Shown: positions 1 through 7,750 of the stretch, one piece after another | Numbering within the stretch: the stretch's first letter is position 1 | Layout of the letters: each line of letters starts with the position of its first letter | NCBI GenBank assembly: GCA_016929175.1 | Contig: JAFGJI010000185.1 | Span: 1-13,573, forward strand | Reading direction: 5' to 3' | From: Thermoplasmatota archaeon | GTDB taxonomy: Archaea > Thermoplasmatota > Penumbrarchaeia > Penumbrarchaeales > Penumbrarchaeaceae | DNA length: 13,573 nucleotides | Translations under genes and position numbers: made by a program | Notes under the pieces: generated by a model | Seen by the model: the letters and a program-made list of their open reading frames with translations, nothing else | Database searches by the model: none | What the model was told of the DNA's origin: nothing

Positions 1-1053
1 ATGGAGTATCGTATAACGACGCAGGGACTGACGAAATGGTCGTTGTGGCTTCCTTACAAGGATGCCGAGAACGGTCCCAATCCGGTGGTAACGCTTCGTG
101 AGCATTTCCGTAGAGGTGATGACAATTATGTTCAGGTGAGGGCGACCGACCTATCGGGGAACCCCATCTCGACGTCGAAGGCGTTCAATATCCGTATCAA
201 CACGTATCCTGTGATAGTTGTGGTGTCTCCTTCTCCCGGGGATCAGCTTTTCGATGGTGATCTCATAGTGTTCGATGCCGGAGATTCGTATGATCCCGAC
301 GGTGACAAGCTGACCTACAGTTGGTCCAAGTCGACCCCTGACGGCATGGAATCTCTTGGTGAGTCGGAACAGGTGACGGCGAAGCTTCCCGTGGGCGAGT
401 ATACCATCACCCTGGTAGTGAGGGACCGTGTGGACAATCAGGTCCAGATGACGTTCCCCATAACCGTTGAGGAGAAGGTGCTTCCTCCCGATGAGGATGA
501 TGACCGTGATGGGGACGGAATACCTGACTGGTGGGAGCGGAGGTATCAGCTGGATCCTGAGTTGAAGGATGCCCAGCACGATCCCGATGATGACGGTTTC
601 ACGAACCTTGAGGAGTATCAGGCCAATACCAATCCCCGGAACTCTATAAGCAGGCCTGCGACCCCCCCTTTGATAGATGATGAGGGAGCGCTTGACCTGT
701 TCAGCATGGATGCCTGGCCTCTTTGGGTATTTTTGGTGGTGATGGTGCTTGTGGTCGTTCTCAGCATGCAGGTGATGAAGTCGAAGAAGGACCGGCAGGT
801 GAGGCGTATCCATACGGTCAGGAATATGCGAAAGATCATGCCGTCGGTGTCATGGGACCAGATCACGACGACGGCGTATCTTGCTCCCATGGCGAATGTG
901 GGTCTTCCGGCATCGTCGGGTCCGGCCCTTCCTTCGGGAGCGGGTTTGGAATATACTGACCAGGCTCTTCCTCCGGTGGCCGAAGCCGGGCTTCAGTTCG
1001 AACCATCTCCGGCACCGGCTCCGGTCATGGGCTTGGACTACCCGGACCAGTAA
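1..1053 (+). CDS. Cell-surface protein, C-terminal part: PKD-like domain, Ca-binding stalk, membrane anchor (5' partial)
   Basis: The reading frame is open from the first base to a TAA at 1051-1053 (350 codons seen). The first in-window codon is ATG, but no signal peptide follows and the first ~65 residues look like the end of an Ig-like domain (VQVRATDLSGNP), so the true start is probably outside the window. Residues ~70-156 resemble a PKD domain (FDAGDSYDPDGDKLTYSW, ending in GEYTITLVVRD). Residues ~164-212 are acidic, with DRDGDGIPDWWE and DPDDDGFTNLEEY, typical of thrombospondin type 3/dockerin-like calcium-binding loops. Residues ~238-257 form one membrane segment followed by a basic stop-transfer stretch (KSKKDRQVRR). 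A ~90-residue cytoplasmic tail carries GLEYTDQ, GLQFEPS and GLDYPDQ. The N-terminal side is therefore outside the cell. Arginine codons differ from the next gene: 7 of 18 are CGT. Ligand unknown; adhesion or an envelope role is inference. Confidence 0.8.
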   Translation: MEYRITTQGLTKWSLWLPYKDAENGPNPVVTLREHFRRGDDNYVQVRATDLSGNPISTSKAFNIRINTYPVIVVVSPSPGDQLFDGDLIVFDAGDSYDPDGDKLTYSWSKSTPDGMESLGESEQVTAKLPVGEYTITLVVRDRVDNQVQMTFPITVEEKVLPPDEDDDRDGDGIPDWWERRYQLDPELKDAQHDPDDDGFTNLEEYQANTNPRNSISRPATPPLIDDEGALDLFSMDAWPLWVFLVVMVLVVVLSMQVMKSKKDRQVRRIHTVRNMRKIMPSVSWDQITTTAYLAPMANVGLPASSGPALPSGAGLEYTDQALPPVAEAGLQFEPSPAPAPVMGLDYPDQ

Positions 1054-1067
1054 GAACAATGATGCAG

Positions 1068-1094
1068 GATGGAGAGGTAATGGGCCTCTCCATC
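1068..1094 (+). terminator. Terminator-like hairpin after the surface-protein gene
   Basis: GATGGAGAGG (1068-1077) is the perfect inverse of CCTCTCCATC (1085-1094), giving a 10-bp stem with a 7-base loop, 14 bases after the stop codon. It lies upstream of the adk TATA box. Only a short T-containing stretch (TCTTGT) follows, so it is not a classic poly-T terminator. It may act in termination or 3'-end protection. Confidence 0.45.
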
Positions 1095-1121
1095 TCTTGT
1101 ATCGAAGCGGAAGCCATCAGA

Positions 1122-1129
1122 TTTTTAAA
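1122..1129 (+). promoter_or_regulatory. TATA box of the adk-panE operon
   Basis: TTTTTAAA is centred about 27 bases before the ATG at 1153. In archaea transcription starts about 25 bases after the TATA centre, so the adk mRNA is predicted to be leaderless or nearly so. No Shine-Dalgarno sequence precedes the ATG, which agrees. Confidence 0.65.
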
Positions 1130-1152
1130 CCAGGCTTCTTATTGTGTGCAAT

Positions 1153-1794
1153 ATGAAGATCGCTCTTTTTGGACCCCCTGGGGCTGGTAAAGGGACCCAG
1201 GCAAGGTACATTGTCGAAAGGTACGGTATTCCTCAAATTTCCACCGGCGACCTGCTAAGGGCCCAATTGAGGGAAGGGACAGAACTCGGAATGATGGCCA
1301 GGGGATACATGGACCGGGGAGCCCTTGTTCCGAACGAGGTAGTGATCGGAATGATGAGGGAGAGGATATCGGAAGAAGACTGTGGGGAGGGTTTCATCCT
1401 CGACGGGTTCCCAAGGGATATCTCACAGGCCGAGGCACTCTCGAACCTGATGGATCTGGATGCGGTCGTTAACATAGTTGTGGATGAGTCCGCATTGATA
1501 CGAAGGATAACGGGAAGAAGAATGTGCAAGTGCGGAATGACCTACCATATAGAGTTCGATCCTCCGGCTAAAGAGGATACATGCGATCGATGCGGGGGAT
1601 TGTTGTACCAGAGGGGCGATGACAGGGAGGAGACGGTGAGAAACAGACTGGAAGTATACCGGTCCCAGACAGAATCTCTGGTGGAATATTATCGAAAAAA
1701 GGGGATATTGAAGGACATAGACGGGAACAGATCGATCGATGAGATCTCACGGGACGTAATGCGGGCCCTATCGATATTAGAGGTTGGAAAATGA
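1153..1794 (+). CDS. adk: Adenylate kinase, zinc-type LID
   Basis: Converts ATP + AMP to 2 ADP in the cytoplasm. The 213-residue length matches the long bacterial-type adenylate kinases. Residues 7-15 are the P-loop GPPGAGKGT, residues 84-89 (DGFPRD) belong to the AMP-binding core, and the LID follows. The LID has four cysteines (C125, C127, C144, C147: C-x-C and C-x2-C), a zinc-binding LID. The later DDREETVRNRL carries the conserved LID/core arginines. It is not the distinct archaeal AdkA type. The start is taken at ATG 1153 rather than an in-frame GTG at 1144, because the protein then begins MKIALFGPPG and the TATA box fits a leaderless start there. The stop overlaps the next start as ATGA, so it is probably co-transcribed and translationally coupled with the ketopantoate reductase gene. 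Confidence 0.95.
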   Translation: MKIALFGPPGAGKGTQARYIVERYGIPQISTGDLLRAQLREGTELGMMARGYMDRGALVPNEVVIGMMRERISEEDCGEGFILDGFPRDISQAEALSNLMDLDAVVNIVVDESALIRRITGRRMCKCGMTYHIEFDPPAKEDTCDRCGGLLYQRGDDREETVRNRLEVYRSQTESLVEYYRKKGILKDIDGNRSIDEISRDVMRALSILEVGK

Positions 1795-2735
1795 GGATAC
1801 TCGTGGTCGGAGCGGGAGCCCTGGGCAGCTTTATGGGCGGACTTCTTTCAGCGAACCACGATGTTACCATAATTGGAAGACCGGAGCAGGTGTGGGTCCT
1901 TAAAAGAAAAGGTCTGAGGATAGAAGGTATAAGCCACGGGGAGTTCAGGCCCAAGGCATTTTCAGGCATACCCCGCAACGAGAAGTTCGACCTGATAATC
2001 CTCTGCGTAAAATCCTACAATACCGAAATATCCCTTGAGCCCTTGACCCCGCTGCTTATGAACAACACCCCCATACTGTCCCTCCAGAACGGACTCGACA
2101 ACGAGGAGAAGATATTCAATTTCATAAGATCCCGCGGTCTTGGATCGAACGTGATAGGCGGGATCACCTGTCACGGGGTAACCTACAGGGGCCCGGGACT
2201 GGTGAAACACGCTGGAGTGGGTGAGACCATTATCGGACATTTCAGCCTCACCCATAAGGCAGACGAAGAGATCACACCTGATGTAATTTCCATCGCAGGG
2301 ATATTCACGGATGCGGGCATCGAGATCCAGACGACCTCCTGCATCGATCGGGAGATCTGGGCCAAGACGATCATCAACTCGGCGATCAATCCTCTGACCG
2401 CCATAGTTGGGGGGCCGAACGGTGTGATCCTCGAGAACGAGGAGCTGAACGGCATGGCCCGGGACCTGATATCGGAGGGGGTCCTTGTAGGCCGCAGGAA
2501 CGGGATCGATCTTGAGCTGGAAGAGATGACCGAACGCACCTTCAAGGTAGCGGAGAGGACCTCCCAGAACCACTCATCGATGTACCAGGACATCAAGCTG
2601 AAGAGGAGAACGGAGGTCGATTCCATAAACGGGGCATTGTACGAAAAGGCCAGGAAAGTATCCATTGAAGCTCCCCTTAACCTCACGATGGTAAGGTTGA
2701 TCAAAGGCCTTGAGGTCCTCAACCTTTCTCAATGA
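1791..2735 (+). CDS. panE: 2-dehydropantoate 2-reductase (ketopantoate reductase) family
   Basis: The family reduces 2-dehydropantoate to pantoate with NAD(P)H, a step of coenzyme A synthesis. The 314-residue length is normal. Residues 1-30 form the Rossmann nucleotide-binding motif (VVGAGALGSFMGGLL). NGLDNEE at 100-106 and GITCHGVTYRGPG at 124-136 are family-typical. K192 with N196 and N200 (WAKTIINSAINPLTA) match the catalytic lysine and asparagines, and E275 with S278 (RRTEVDSING) match the conserved acidic/serine pair. It overlaps adk by four bases (ATGA), and its end overlaps the convergent helicase gene by seven. Some family members reduce other 2-keto acids or lack known substrates, so the pantoate assignment is by family; the complete catalytic set supports it. 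Confidence 0.88.
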   Translation: MRILVVGAGALGSFMGGLLSANHDVTIIGRPEQVWVLKRKGLRIEGISHGEFRPKAFSGIPRNEKFDLIILCVKSYNTEISLEPLTPLLMNNTPILSLQNGLDNEEKIFNFIRSRGLGSNVIGGITCHGVTYRGPGLVKHAGVGETIIGHFSLTHKADEEITPDVISIAGIFTDAGIEIQTTSCIDREIWAKTIINSAINPLTAIVGGPNGVILENEELNGMARDLISEGVLVGRRNGIDLELEEMTERTFKVAERTSQNHSSMYQDIKLKRRTEVDSINGALYEKARKVSIEAPLNLTMVRLIKGLEVLNLSQ

Positions 2736-4933
2736 GGATACTGGTAGAACTCTTCCACGGCTCTCTCCATAGTATTCCCTTCCAGCAGTGTGGGCCTCAG
2801 GTCCACGGGAAGGAATTTCAGGTACCTGGCTTCTTTCAACCTGCTTTCCATGAGAACCACAACGGACCGATCCTTCTCGGACCTGATGGACCTCCCGGCC
2901 GCCTGAAGTATCCTGTTCATTGCGGGGTAAATATAGGAATATTCCTCCCCGAGCACGAACCCGAACTTCCCCCTGTAGTATTCCCTTAACGCTTTCACTT
3001 CCAGTGAGGGCGGGGCCAGAGGAAGCCCGACGACGAATACACCTGAAAGCAGGTTATCCCGATAATCCACACCCTCGGAGAGGGAACCCCCCATGACTCC
3101 AAGGAGCAGTGCCCCTCCCAGCTCTTTACTGTTCACTAGATCTCTGAAGATCCTTTCCTTCTCGGAACGGGTCATGGACCTGTCCTCCAAAAGGGTCTTC
3201 TTCGGACAACCCCACAGGTATTCCTTGACATCACGGAGCATGGAATATGAGGGGAAGAATACCGCCACGTTCCCGGGAATGGACCCGGTGAGGGAAACGA
3301 TCCTCTCTGCCATGGTCCTGTACATATCAGCCGATCTCCTCCTGTATGCAGTTGTGATCCTGTCCTCCAGCAGAACGAGCCTGTTCTTCTTCGGGAAGGG
3401 GGAGGGATATTCTCGTTCAGTACTTCTGGATCTTTTCATGCCAAGGATATCACCGAACATCGAAGGGGGTGAGAGTGTGCCGCTCATCAGGACGGCACTG
3501 TGGCATCCTTTGAAGATCGGACCGGAGATCTCCCCCGGATCGAGGTTCCGATAAGCGATCCGGAGAGACTCGACGGACTTCCCGTCAGGGATCGTGAGGT
3601 ACAGGATGTGGGAATGTTTCAGATGCAGGAGCCCCTTGAGGAATTCCGCAACTTTGATCACCGGATCCTCCTCATCCGCAGTACTTTTCTTTTTTGCATG
3701 GTCCTCCAGCATTTCTATGAACATCTCCATGTCCATTGACCCGTCAATGGAGGTCTGAAAGATGGCAAGGAGTTCGGACATGAACGCCCTCTTGTCAAGT
3801 TCGGCCTCACCCTCGTCCCCGAGCCTCTTCTTCGCTTCTGCAATAATGATGTCCCGGATTTGCCCGAGAAATAGTTTGAGATGACGATGGCCGGATACCG
3901 TTTCCCTCGCGTCCTCGATGATCCGGACAGAGAGCTCCTCCGACTGGTTCGAGCGTATCCTGTCGGGCAGATTGTGGGCCTCATCCACTATCAGTATCAG
4001 ATCGTCCAGGTCCCTGGAAAGCCCTGACAGGATCGTATCGGAGAGGTCTGAGAAGAGATAGTTGAAGTCGCAGATAAGGACATCAGCCTCCTTGGCAGCA
4101 TCCAGGGCTGCCCTGTGGGGGCAGATCCTCTGTTTGCCGGACATCTCAATTATTTCGTTGATATCGTGAATATCCTCCAGTATGGCCCGGGTCAGGGATC
4201 CGGGAGGCGGCTTGGATAGAGGACAGGTTCCATCCTTGGACTGCTGCTTGCACAGGATGCTGAATGTCACATGGGGGAGCTTCGATAGATCCCTTGGGCA
4301 CATGGACTGTTTGGAGACAACGTCGACCACCCTGAAATCTCTCTTGACCCTTTTCTTAAGCCTCCTCAATGTATCGACAACTATACGGTGCTGTGACTGC
4401 TTGGAGGTCATGAACAGCACCATTTTCTTGTTTGCAAGTGCGTATTCCAGTGCCGGGGACAATGAGGCCGCCGTCTTTCCTATGCCCGTCGGGACGCTGG
4501 CCAGCAGAAAATGCCCCTCGCTGACGTTTTTCCCGACATCCTCCATGAATTCCTTCTGGCCTGCCCTTACCGTTTCGAAGGGGAACATCTCGGGGGCGGG
4601 ATCGCCCTTGTCGGGTCTACTGGTCCCTGAGGCACGGTCCCCGGCGGACACTCCCATTTGCGGCCCGTCCCCCGTCCTTGGAAGTGATCGGTAAAGCAGG
4701 TTCGCAGCGTATCTGGAAGTCCTCGGGGAGACCCCTTTTTTCACGGAGTACTTTCCATCATCCACACCGGCCTTACGCTTGGTCTTCTCCTCTTTCGAAC
4801 TGGTGCGGCCCTTGTCGCATCCTTTCGAAACATCCAGTGACACCCTGCCGCACCTCGGGCACTTCCTGGACCTCTTTCCATCAGAGAAGTCCCATACCAG
4901 GAGAGAGCCGCAGGAATCACAGAAGTTCGACAT
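2729..4933 (-). CDS. XPD/DinG-type Fe-S superfamily 2 DNA helicase with N-terminal zinc ribbon
   Basis: Predicted ATP-dependent 5'-3' DNA helicase of the XPD/Rad3/DinG family, with a likely role in repair. It has 734 residues from the chosen start. C5, C8, C25 and C28 form an N-terminal zinc ribbon. A charged, serine/glycine-rich linker of about 85 residues follows, and the helicase core begins near residue 118. Motifs: Walker A PTGIGKT (148-154); four cysteines at about 212, 228, 237 and 271 spaced like the XPD 4Fe-4S domain; DEAH box at 317-320; SGTLSP at 484-489; GGSLSEGVDYRD; motif VI QAAGRSIRSEKDR from 677. The frame opens upstream at ATG 4984, but I prefer ATG 4933: GAGGT lies 6 bases before it, a TATA-like box falls inside the longer version, and the zinc ribbon then starts directly. 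The zinc ribbon is an extension not usual for archaeal XPD. True orthology to XPD versus a paralogous DinG-like helicase is unresolved. Confidence 0.9.
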   Translation of the reverse strand: MSNFCDSCGSLLVWDFSDGKRSRKCPRCGRVSLDVSKGCDKGRTSSKEEKTKRKAGVDDGKYSVKKGVSPRTSRYAANLLYRSLPRTGDGPQMGVSAGDRASGTSRPDKGDPAPEMFPFETVRAGQKEFMEDVGKNVSEGHFLLASVPTGIGKTAASLSPALEYALANKKMVLFMTSKQSQHRIVVDTLRRLKKRVKRDFRVVDVVSKQSMCPRDLSKLPHVTFSILCKQQSKDGTCPLSKPPPGSLTRAILEDIHDINEIIEMSGKQRICPHRAALDAAKEADVLICDFNYLFSDLSDTILSGLSRDLDDLILIVDEAHNLPDRIRSNQSEELSVRIIEDARETVSGHRHLKLFLGQIRDIIIAEAKKRLGDEGEAELDKRAFMSELLAIFQTSIDGSMDMEMFIEMLEDHAKKKSTADEEDPVIKVAEFLKGLLHLKHSHILYLTIPDGKSVESLRIAYRNLDPGEISGPIFKGCHSAVLMSGTLSPPSMFGDILGMKRSRSTEREYPSPFPKKNRLVLLEDRITTAYRRRSADMYRTMAERIVSLTGSIPGNVAVFFPSYSMLRDVKEYLWGCPKKTLLEDRSMTRSEKERIFRDLVNSKELGGALLLGVMGGSLSEGVDYRDNLLSGVFVVGLPLAPPSLEVKALREYYRGKFGFVLGEEYSYIYPAMNRILQAAGRSIRSEKDRSVVVLMESRLKEARYLKFLPVDLRPTLLEGNTMERAVEEFYQYPH

Positions 4934-4970
4934 CGCATGACCTCGGGGTGCCTCTCTCTCAGTTTCTCTA

Positions 4971-4980
4971 CTTAATAAAG
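4971..4980 (-). promoter_or_regulatory. TATA-like box upstream of the helicase gene
   Basis: On the minus strand the stretch reads CTTTATTAAG, about 43 bases before the preferred ATG at 4933. This predicts a short leader holding the Shine-Dalgarno-like GAGGT (4944-4940). It suggests the helicase has its own promoter, although the upstream importer ATPase gene ends only 82 bases away on the same strand and read-through is possible. Confidence 0.5.
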
Positions 4981-5014
4981 ACATTCAGGGAGGGGTCCGA
5001 AAATACATATCCCA

Positions 5015-5779
5015 TCAATCTATGATCTCTATGCGCATGCCCACATCACGGTGTACCCTGGAGCGGACATCGAACACCTGTTCGATATTCTCCGGTGTGA
5101 GCACCCGGTCAATGGGGCCATCCTTGTTGATCTTGCCATTTTTCAGAAGTATTATCCTCGAACAGAACCTCGCTGCGAGATCAAGGTCGTGGACAACAAC
5201 GATGACGGTGAGACCGTTCTCCCGGTTCATCTTCCTCACCATTGACATTATGTCAAGTGAGTGCCTCACATCGAGGTTCTTCGTCGGCTCATCAAGAAGC
5301 AGTACCTTCGGCTCCTGGGCAAGCGCCCTCGCTATGATCGCTCTCTGTTTCTCTCCTCCGCTCAGCTTCGAGAACGGTTTGTCGGCGAAACGGACGACCC
5401 CGGTTATACCCATCGCTCCCTCCAGTATCTTCTTACTGTGAGGGTCGTCGAACTGGAATCTTCCGAGATGAGGATACCTCCCCATGGAAACCACCTCCCG
5501 TACAGTGAAATCGAAAACCAGATCGGTTTCCTGGGGGACGACTGCCAATTTTCTGGCGATCTCCCTCCTTTTCGTCCTTGAAATGTCCTTTCCATCCAGA
5601 AGGACCTGCCCCCTGTCAGGGGCCAGGGCTCCGCTGACAAGTTTGATCAACGTGGATTTCCCCGAACCATTCGGTCCGAGTATGCCCAGCATCTCGCCTT
5701 TCTTTACGGATAGATCCACTTTCTCGAGGACAGGCGCTCCTCCGTTGTAAGAGAACGTCAGCCCCTCGACCTCTATCAT
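5015..5779 (-). CDS. btuD: ABC transporter ATPase, cobalamin/iron-chelate importer type
   Basis: Cytoplasmic ATPase that drives the adjacent permease; 254 residues. Walker A GPNGSGKST starts at 35, the Q-loop is VPQETDLVF near 81-89, the signature LSGGEKQR starts at 139, Walker B is VLLLDEP at 159-165, and the switch histidine is H197 (VVVHDLDLAARF). The stretch FTVREVVSMGRYPHLG is characteristic of the FepC/FhuC/BtuD subgroup, which handles iron-siderophore, heme and cobalamin. The start ATG overlaps the permease stop by four bases (ATGA), so it is the third gene of a binding protein-permease-ATPase operon. The symbol reflects family likeness; the substrate cannot be read from the ATPase. 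Confidence 0.92.
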   Translation of the reverse strand: MIEVEGLTFSYNGGAPVLEKVDLSVKKGEMLGILGPNGSGKSTLIKLVSGALAPDRGQVLLDGKDISRTKRREIARKLAVVPQETDLVFDFTVREVVSMGRYPHLGRFQFDDPHSKKILEGAMGITGVVRFADKPFSKLSGGEKQRAIIARALAQEPKVLLLDEPTKNLDVRHSLDIMSMVRKMNRENGLTVIVVVHDLDLAARFCSRIILLKNGKINKDGPIDRVLTPENIEQVFDVRSRVHRDVGMRIEIID

Positions 5780-6804
5780 GAAGAGAACCTCCTTGCCCTG
5801 AGCAGATACAGGAAGAAGGCACCACCTATCAACCCAGTCACTATCCCTAGAGGTATAGTGATGTCAAGCACGGTCCGGGAGAAGAGGTCGCAGAGGATGA
5901 GGAAGGAAGCACCCAGAAGGGCGGAACCGGGTATGAGGAAGCGGTGGTCCGGGCCGATCAACCTGCGGACCATATGAGGTATCATCAGTCCGACGAAACC
6001 TATCATTCCGCAAAAGGGGATCGTAATGGCCGCTATCAATGTCCCAAGGCCAAGTATGATGATCTTCATCCGTTCCACCTCCACACCGAGGTGCTTGGCC
6101 CCCTCCTCACCCGTGCTGAAAGCATTGAGCTCCCTGCCGAAGAATGACAACAGAACCACCCCCGCCATCACCACAGGACCAACGGTCCAAACCTCGGACC
6201 ATTTCGAGTTGGAACAACTTCCCAGAAGGGAAAAGATCAAAGGGGTGGGGTTCTCAACGAAGATGTAGATCGCAAGCTGGGTAGCCGCCGTGATCGATGC
6301 GGACAATGCTACACCTGCAAGAAGGAGGTTTGTGAGAGGTATCTGGCTCCCCGTCTTCGACAACATGTAGGCCGCGGTCACGGTTCCCATTCCGAAGAGG
6401 AAGCTCAGAACGATCCGGACCAGGTATCCGCTCATGAAACCGAAGTGGTCCCCGAGCAGGAGACCGATCACCCATCCGAAAGCGCCACCGGCAGAGATCC
6501 CGATTATGAATGGATCCACGAGGGGATTCTTGAACAATCCTTGCATGGCTGCCCCCGATGATGAGAGGCCAGCTCCCACGAAAAGTGCCATGAGGACCAC
6601 AGGGAGGCGCAGTTCCATGACTATCGTACTGGAACTGGAGGGTATCCCCTCGTCCAAGGATCCCAGAACGGGTATCCTTGCGATGATGATCCTTACGACG
6701 TCGATGAGGGGTATTCCAACCGTCCCGATCGAAACACCCAATATCAAGGCCATTATCAGAAGAAGGAGAAAACCACCAAAAGCCAGCAGCATTCTGTCCT
6801 TCAT
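5776..6804 (-). CDS. btuC: FecCD/BtuC-family ABC importer permease
   Basis: Membrane channel subunit that would form a homodimer with two ATPase subunits and import a metal chelate or cobalamin-like cofactor. It has 342 residues from ATG 6804, close to E. coli BtuC. Nearly the whole chain is hydrophobic, fitting about ten membrane segments. Family motifs are present: LFKNPLVDPFIIGISAGGAF, the STGEEGAKHLGV region before the ATPase-coupling helix, GMIGFVGLMIPHMVR, and PLGIVTGLIGGAFFLYLL at the C terminus. The frame stays open upstream to 6903, but that version would overlap the binding-protein gene by about 98 bases. ATG 6804 lies one base after that gene's stop and has GAGGG just upstream, so it is the better start; ATG 6825 is a second choice. 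Confidence 0.92.
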   Translation of the reverse strand: MKDRMLLAFGGFLLLLIMALILGVSIGTVGIPLIDVVRIIIARIPVLGSLDEGIPSSSSTIVMELRLPVVLMALFVGAGLSSSGAAMQGLFKNPLVDPFIIGISAGGAFGWVIGLLLGDHFGFMSGYLVRIVLSFLFGMGTVTAAYMLSKTGSQIPLTNLLLAGVALSASITAATQLAIYIFVENPTPLIFSLLGSCSNSKWSEVWTVGPVVMAGVVLLSFFGRELNAFSTGEEGAKHLGVEVERMKIIILGLGTLIAAITIPFCGMIGFVGLMIPHMVRRLIGPDHRFLIPGSALLGASFLILCDLFSRTVLDITIPLGIVTGLIGGAFFLYLLRARRFSS

Positions 6805-6805
6805 T

Positions 6806-7738
6806 CTAACCCTCGATGTATCCATATATTCGGGAATGGACCTCCTCCAGACCTTGGATAAGCCTTGGGCCGGTCCTGTCCACGATGTCTCCATCGATAT
6901 CATAGACCGATCCGCTCAGCACCGCTTCGATGTCCTCCCATCCACCATCGGATAGAATGACCTCCCTGGACGGGGTTGGCCAGCTCGTGCTCTGGGTGCA
7001 TATGATGATGTCGGGATCCGCCCCAACTATTGTCTCGACAGGGACCTGGACCACGATCCCTTTATCGTCTGAGACGGCATTGATCCCTCCGGCTGTCTCT
7101 ATCAAACCTCCGGCCATGGTGGTATCCGTGGAGACCCATGGGTCGGAGGTCCCGTCATAATAGGATACCAGGAGCACTTTTGGCCTCTCATTCTCATTCC
7201 ATCCCGAAACAGTGGTCCGAACTGCAGCCGATCTGTCCTCTATATCCTGGACAAGTTCATCGGCCTCATCTTCCCTGTCGATGATCTTACCTATTCCAAT
7301 CAATGCTTCCAGAACGTCCTCGATGCCTGTCGGATAGATCCGATAGACCGGGATGCCAACATCCTTGATGGAATGGTATGCCTCCTCGCTGATATCGAGT
7401 GTCTTGTCCATGATGACAAGATCGGGATCCTCCGAGATAAGTGCTTCAAGGTTGAGACCGAGATATGAGAAGACATCGGGCAGGCCTTCGACCTCCGAGG
7501 GATAGTTGGAGGCTTCGTCGGTTGCCACCAGCAGGTCACCCGCATCGAGTGCGAATACGGTCTCCGTGAGCGCAGGGGAAAGGGTTACGATCCTCCGGGG
7601 GGCTTCATCAAGCACGACCTCCCCCCCGAGCGGGTCGTAATATTTGATGCTTCTTCCTTCCTCATCGTACAGGCACCCGGAGGCGAGGACCGCCGGGAGC
7701 AGAATGAAAACGGCAATACAGAGATTCCGGACCTTCAA
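6806..7738 (-). CDS. btuF: Lipoprotein substrate-binding protein of a BtuF/FecB-type ABC importer
   Basis: Extracellular, membrane-tethered receptor that delivers the ligand to the permease; 310 residues. The N-terminus MKVRNLCIAVFILLPAVLAS is a lipoprotein signal with lipobox LASGC and lipidated C22. The mature part has the class III two-lobe pattern: PRRIVTLSPALTETVFALDA at the first lobe, SEDPDLVIMD ending it, a connecting helix, then a second lobe with GADPDIIICTQSTSW. The start codon is TTG at 7738, chosen because it gives a proper signal peptide and the only nearby ATG (7742) is out of frame; a run of six G lies a few bases upstream. It is the first gene of the importer operon, behind an operator array. 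Cobalamin, heme, iron-siderophore or another chelate are all possible ligands; no residue seen decides this. Confidence 0.9.
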   Translation of the reverse strand: MKVRNLCIAVFILLPAVLASGCLYDEEGRSIKYYDPLGGEVVLDEAPRRIVTLSPALTETVFALDAGDLLVATDEASNYPSEVEGLPDVFSYLGLNLEALISEDPDLVIMDKTLDISEEAYHSIKDVGIPVYRIYPTGIEDVLEALIGIGKIIDREDEADELVQDIEDRSAAVRTTVSGWNENERPKVLLVSYYDGTSDPWVSTDTTMAGGLIETAGGINAVSDDKGIVVQVPVETIVGADPDIIICTQSTSWPTPSREVILSDGGWEDIEAVLSGSVYDIDGDIVDRTGPRLIQGLEEVHSRIYGYIEG

Positions 7739-7750
7739 GCATTTCCCCCC

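Noticed and set aside
151..813. Long minus-strand open frame antisense to the surface-protein gene
   Set aside because: Its translation is rich in His, Arg and Ile with no domain pattern; the plus strand encodes clear PKD, calcium-binding and membrane segments.
1962..2573. Minus-strand open frames inside panE
   Set aside because: They mirror a gene with a complete reductase catalytic set and have no start signal or recognisable domain.
4972..4980. CTTTATTAA near the helicase start, shared with the operator region at 7782-7790
   Set aside because: It has no palindromic partner (no ATAAAGT arm beside it) and fits a TATA-like box; the shared 9-mer is probably A/T promoter coincidence.
6825..6903. 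Longer permease N-terminus reaching into the binding-protein gene
   Set aside because: It would overlap the upstream gene by about 98 bases and add a non-hydrophobic stretch; ATG 6804 has a ribosome site and a 1-base gap.
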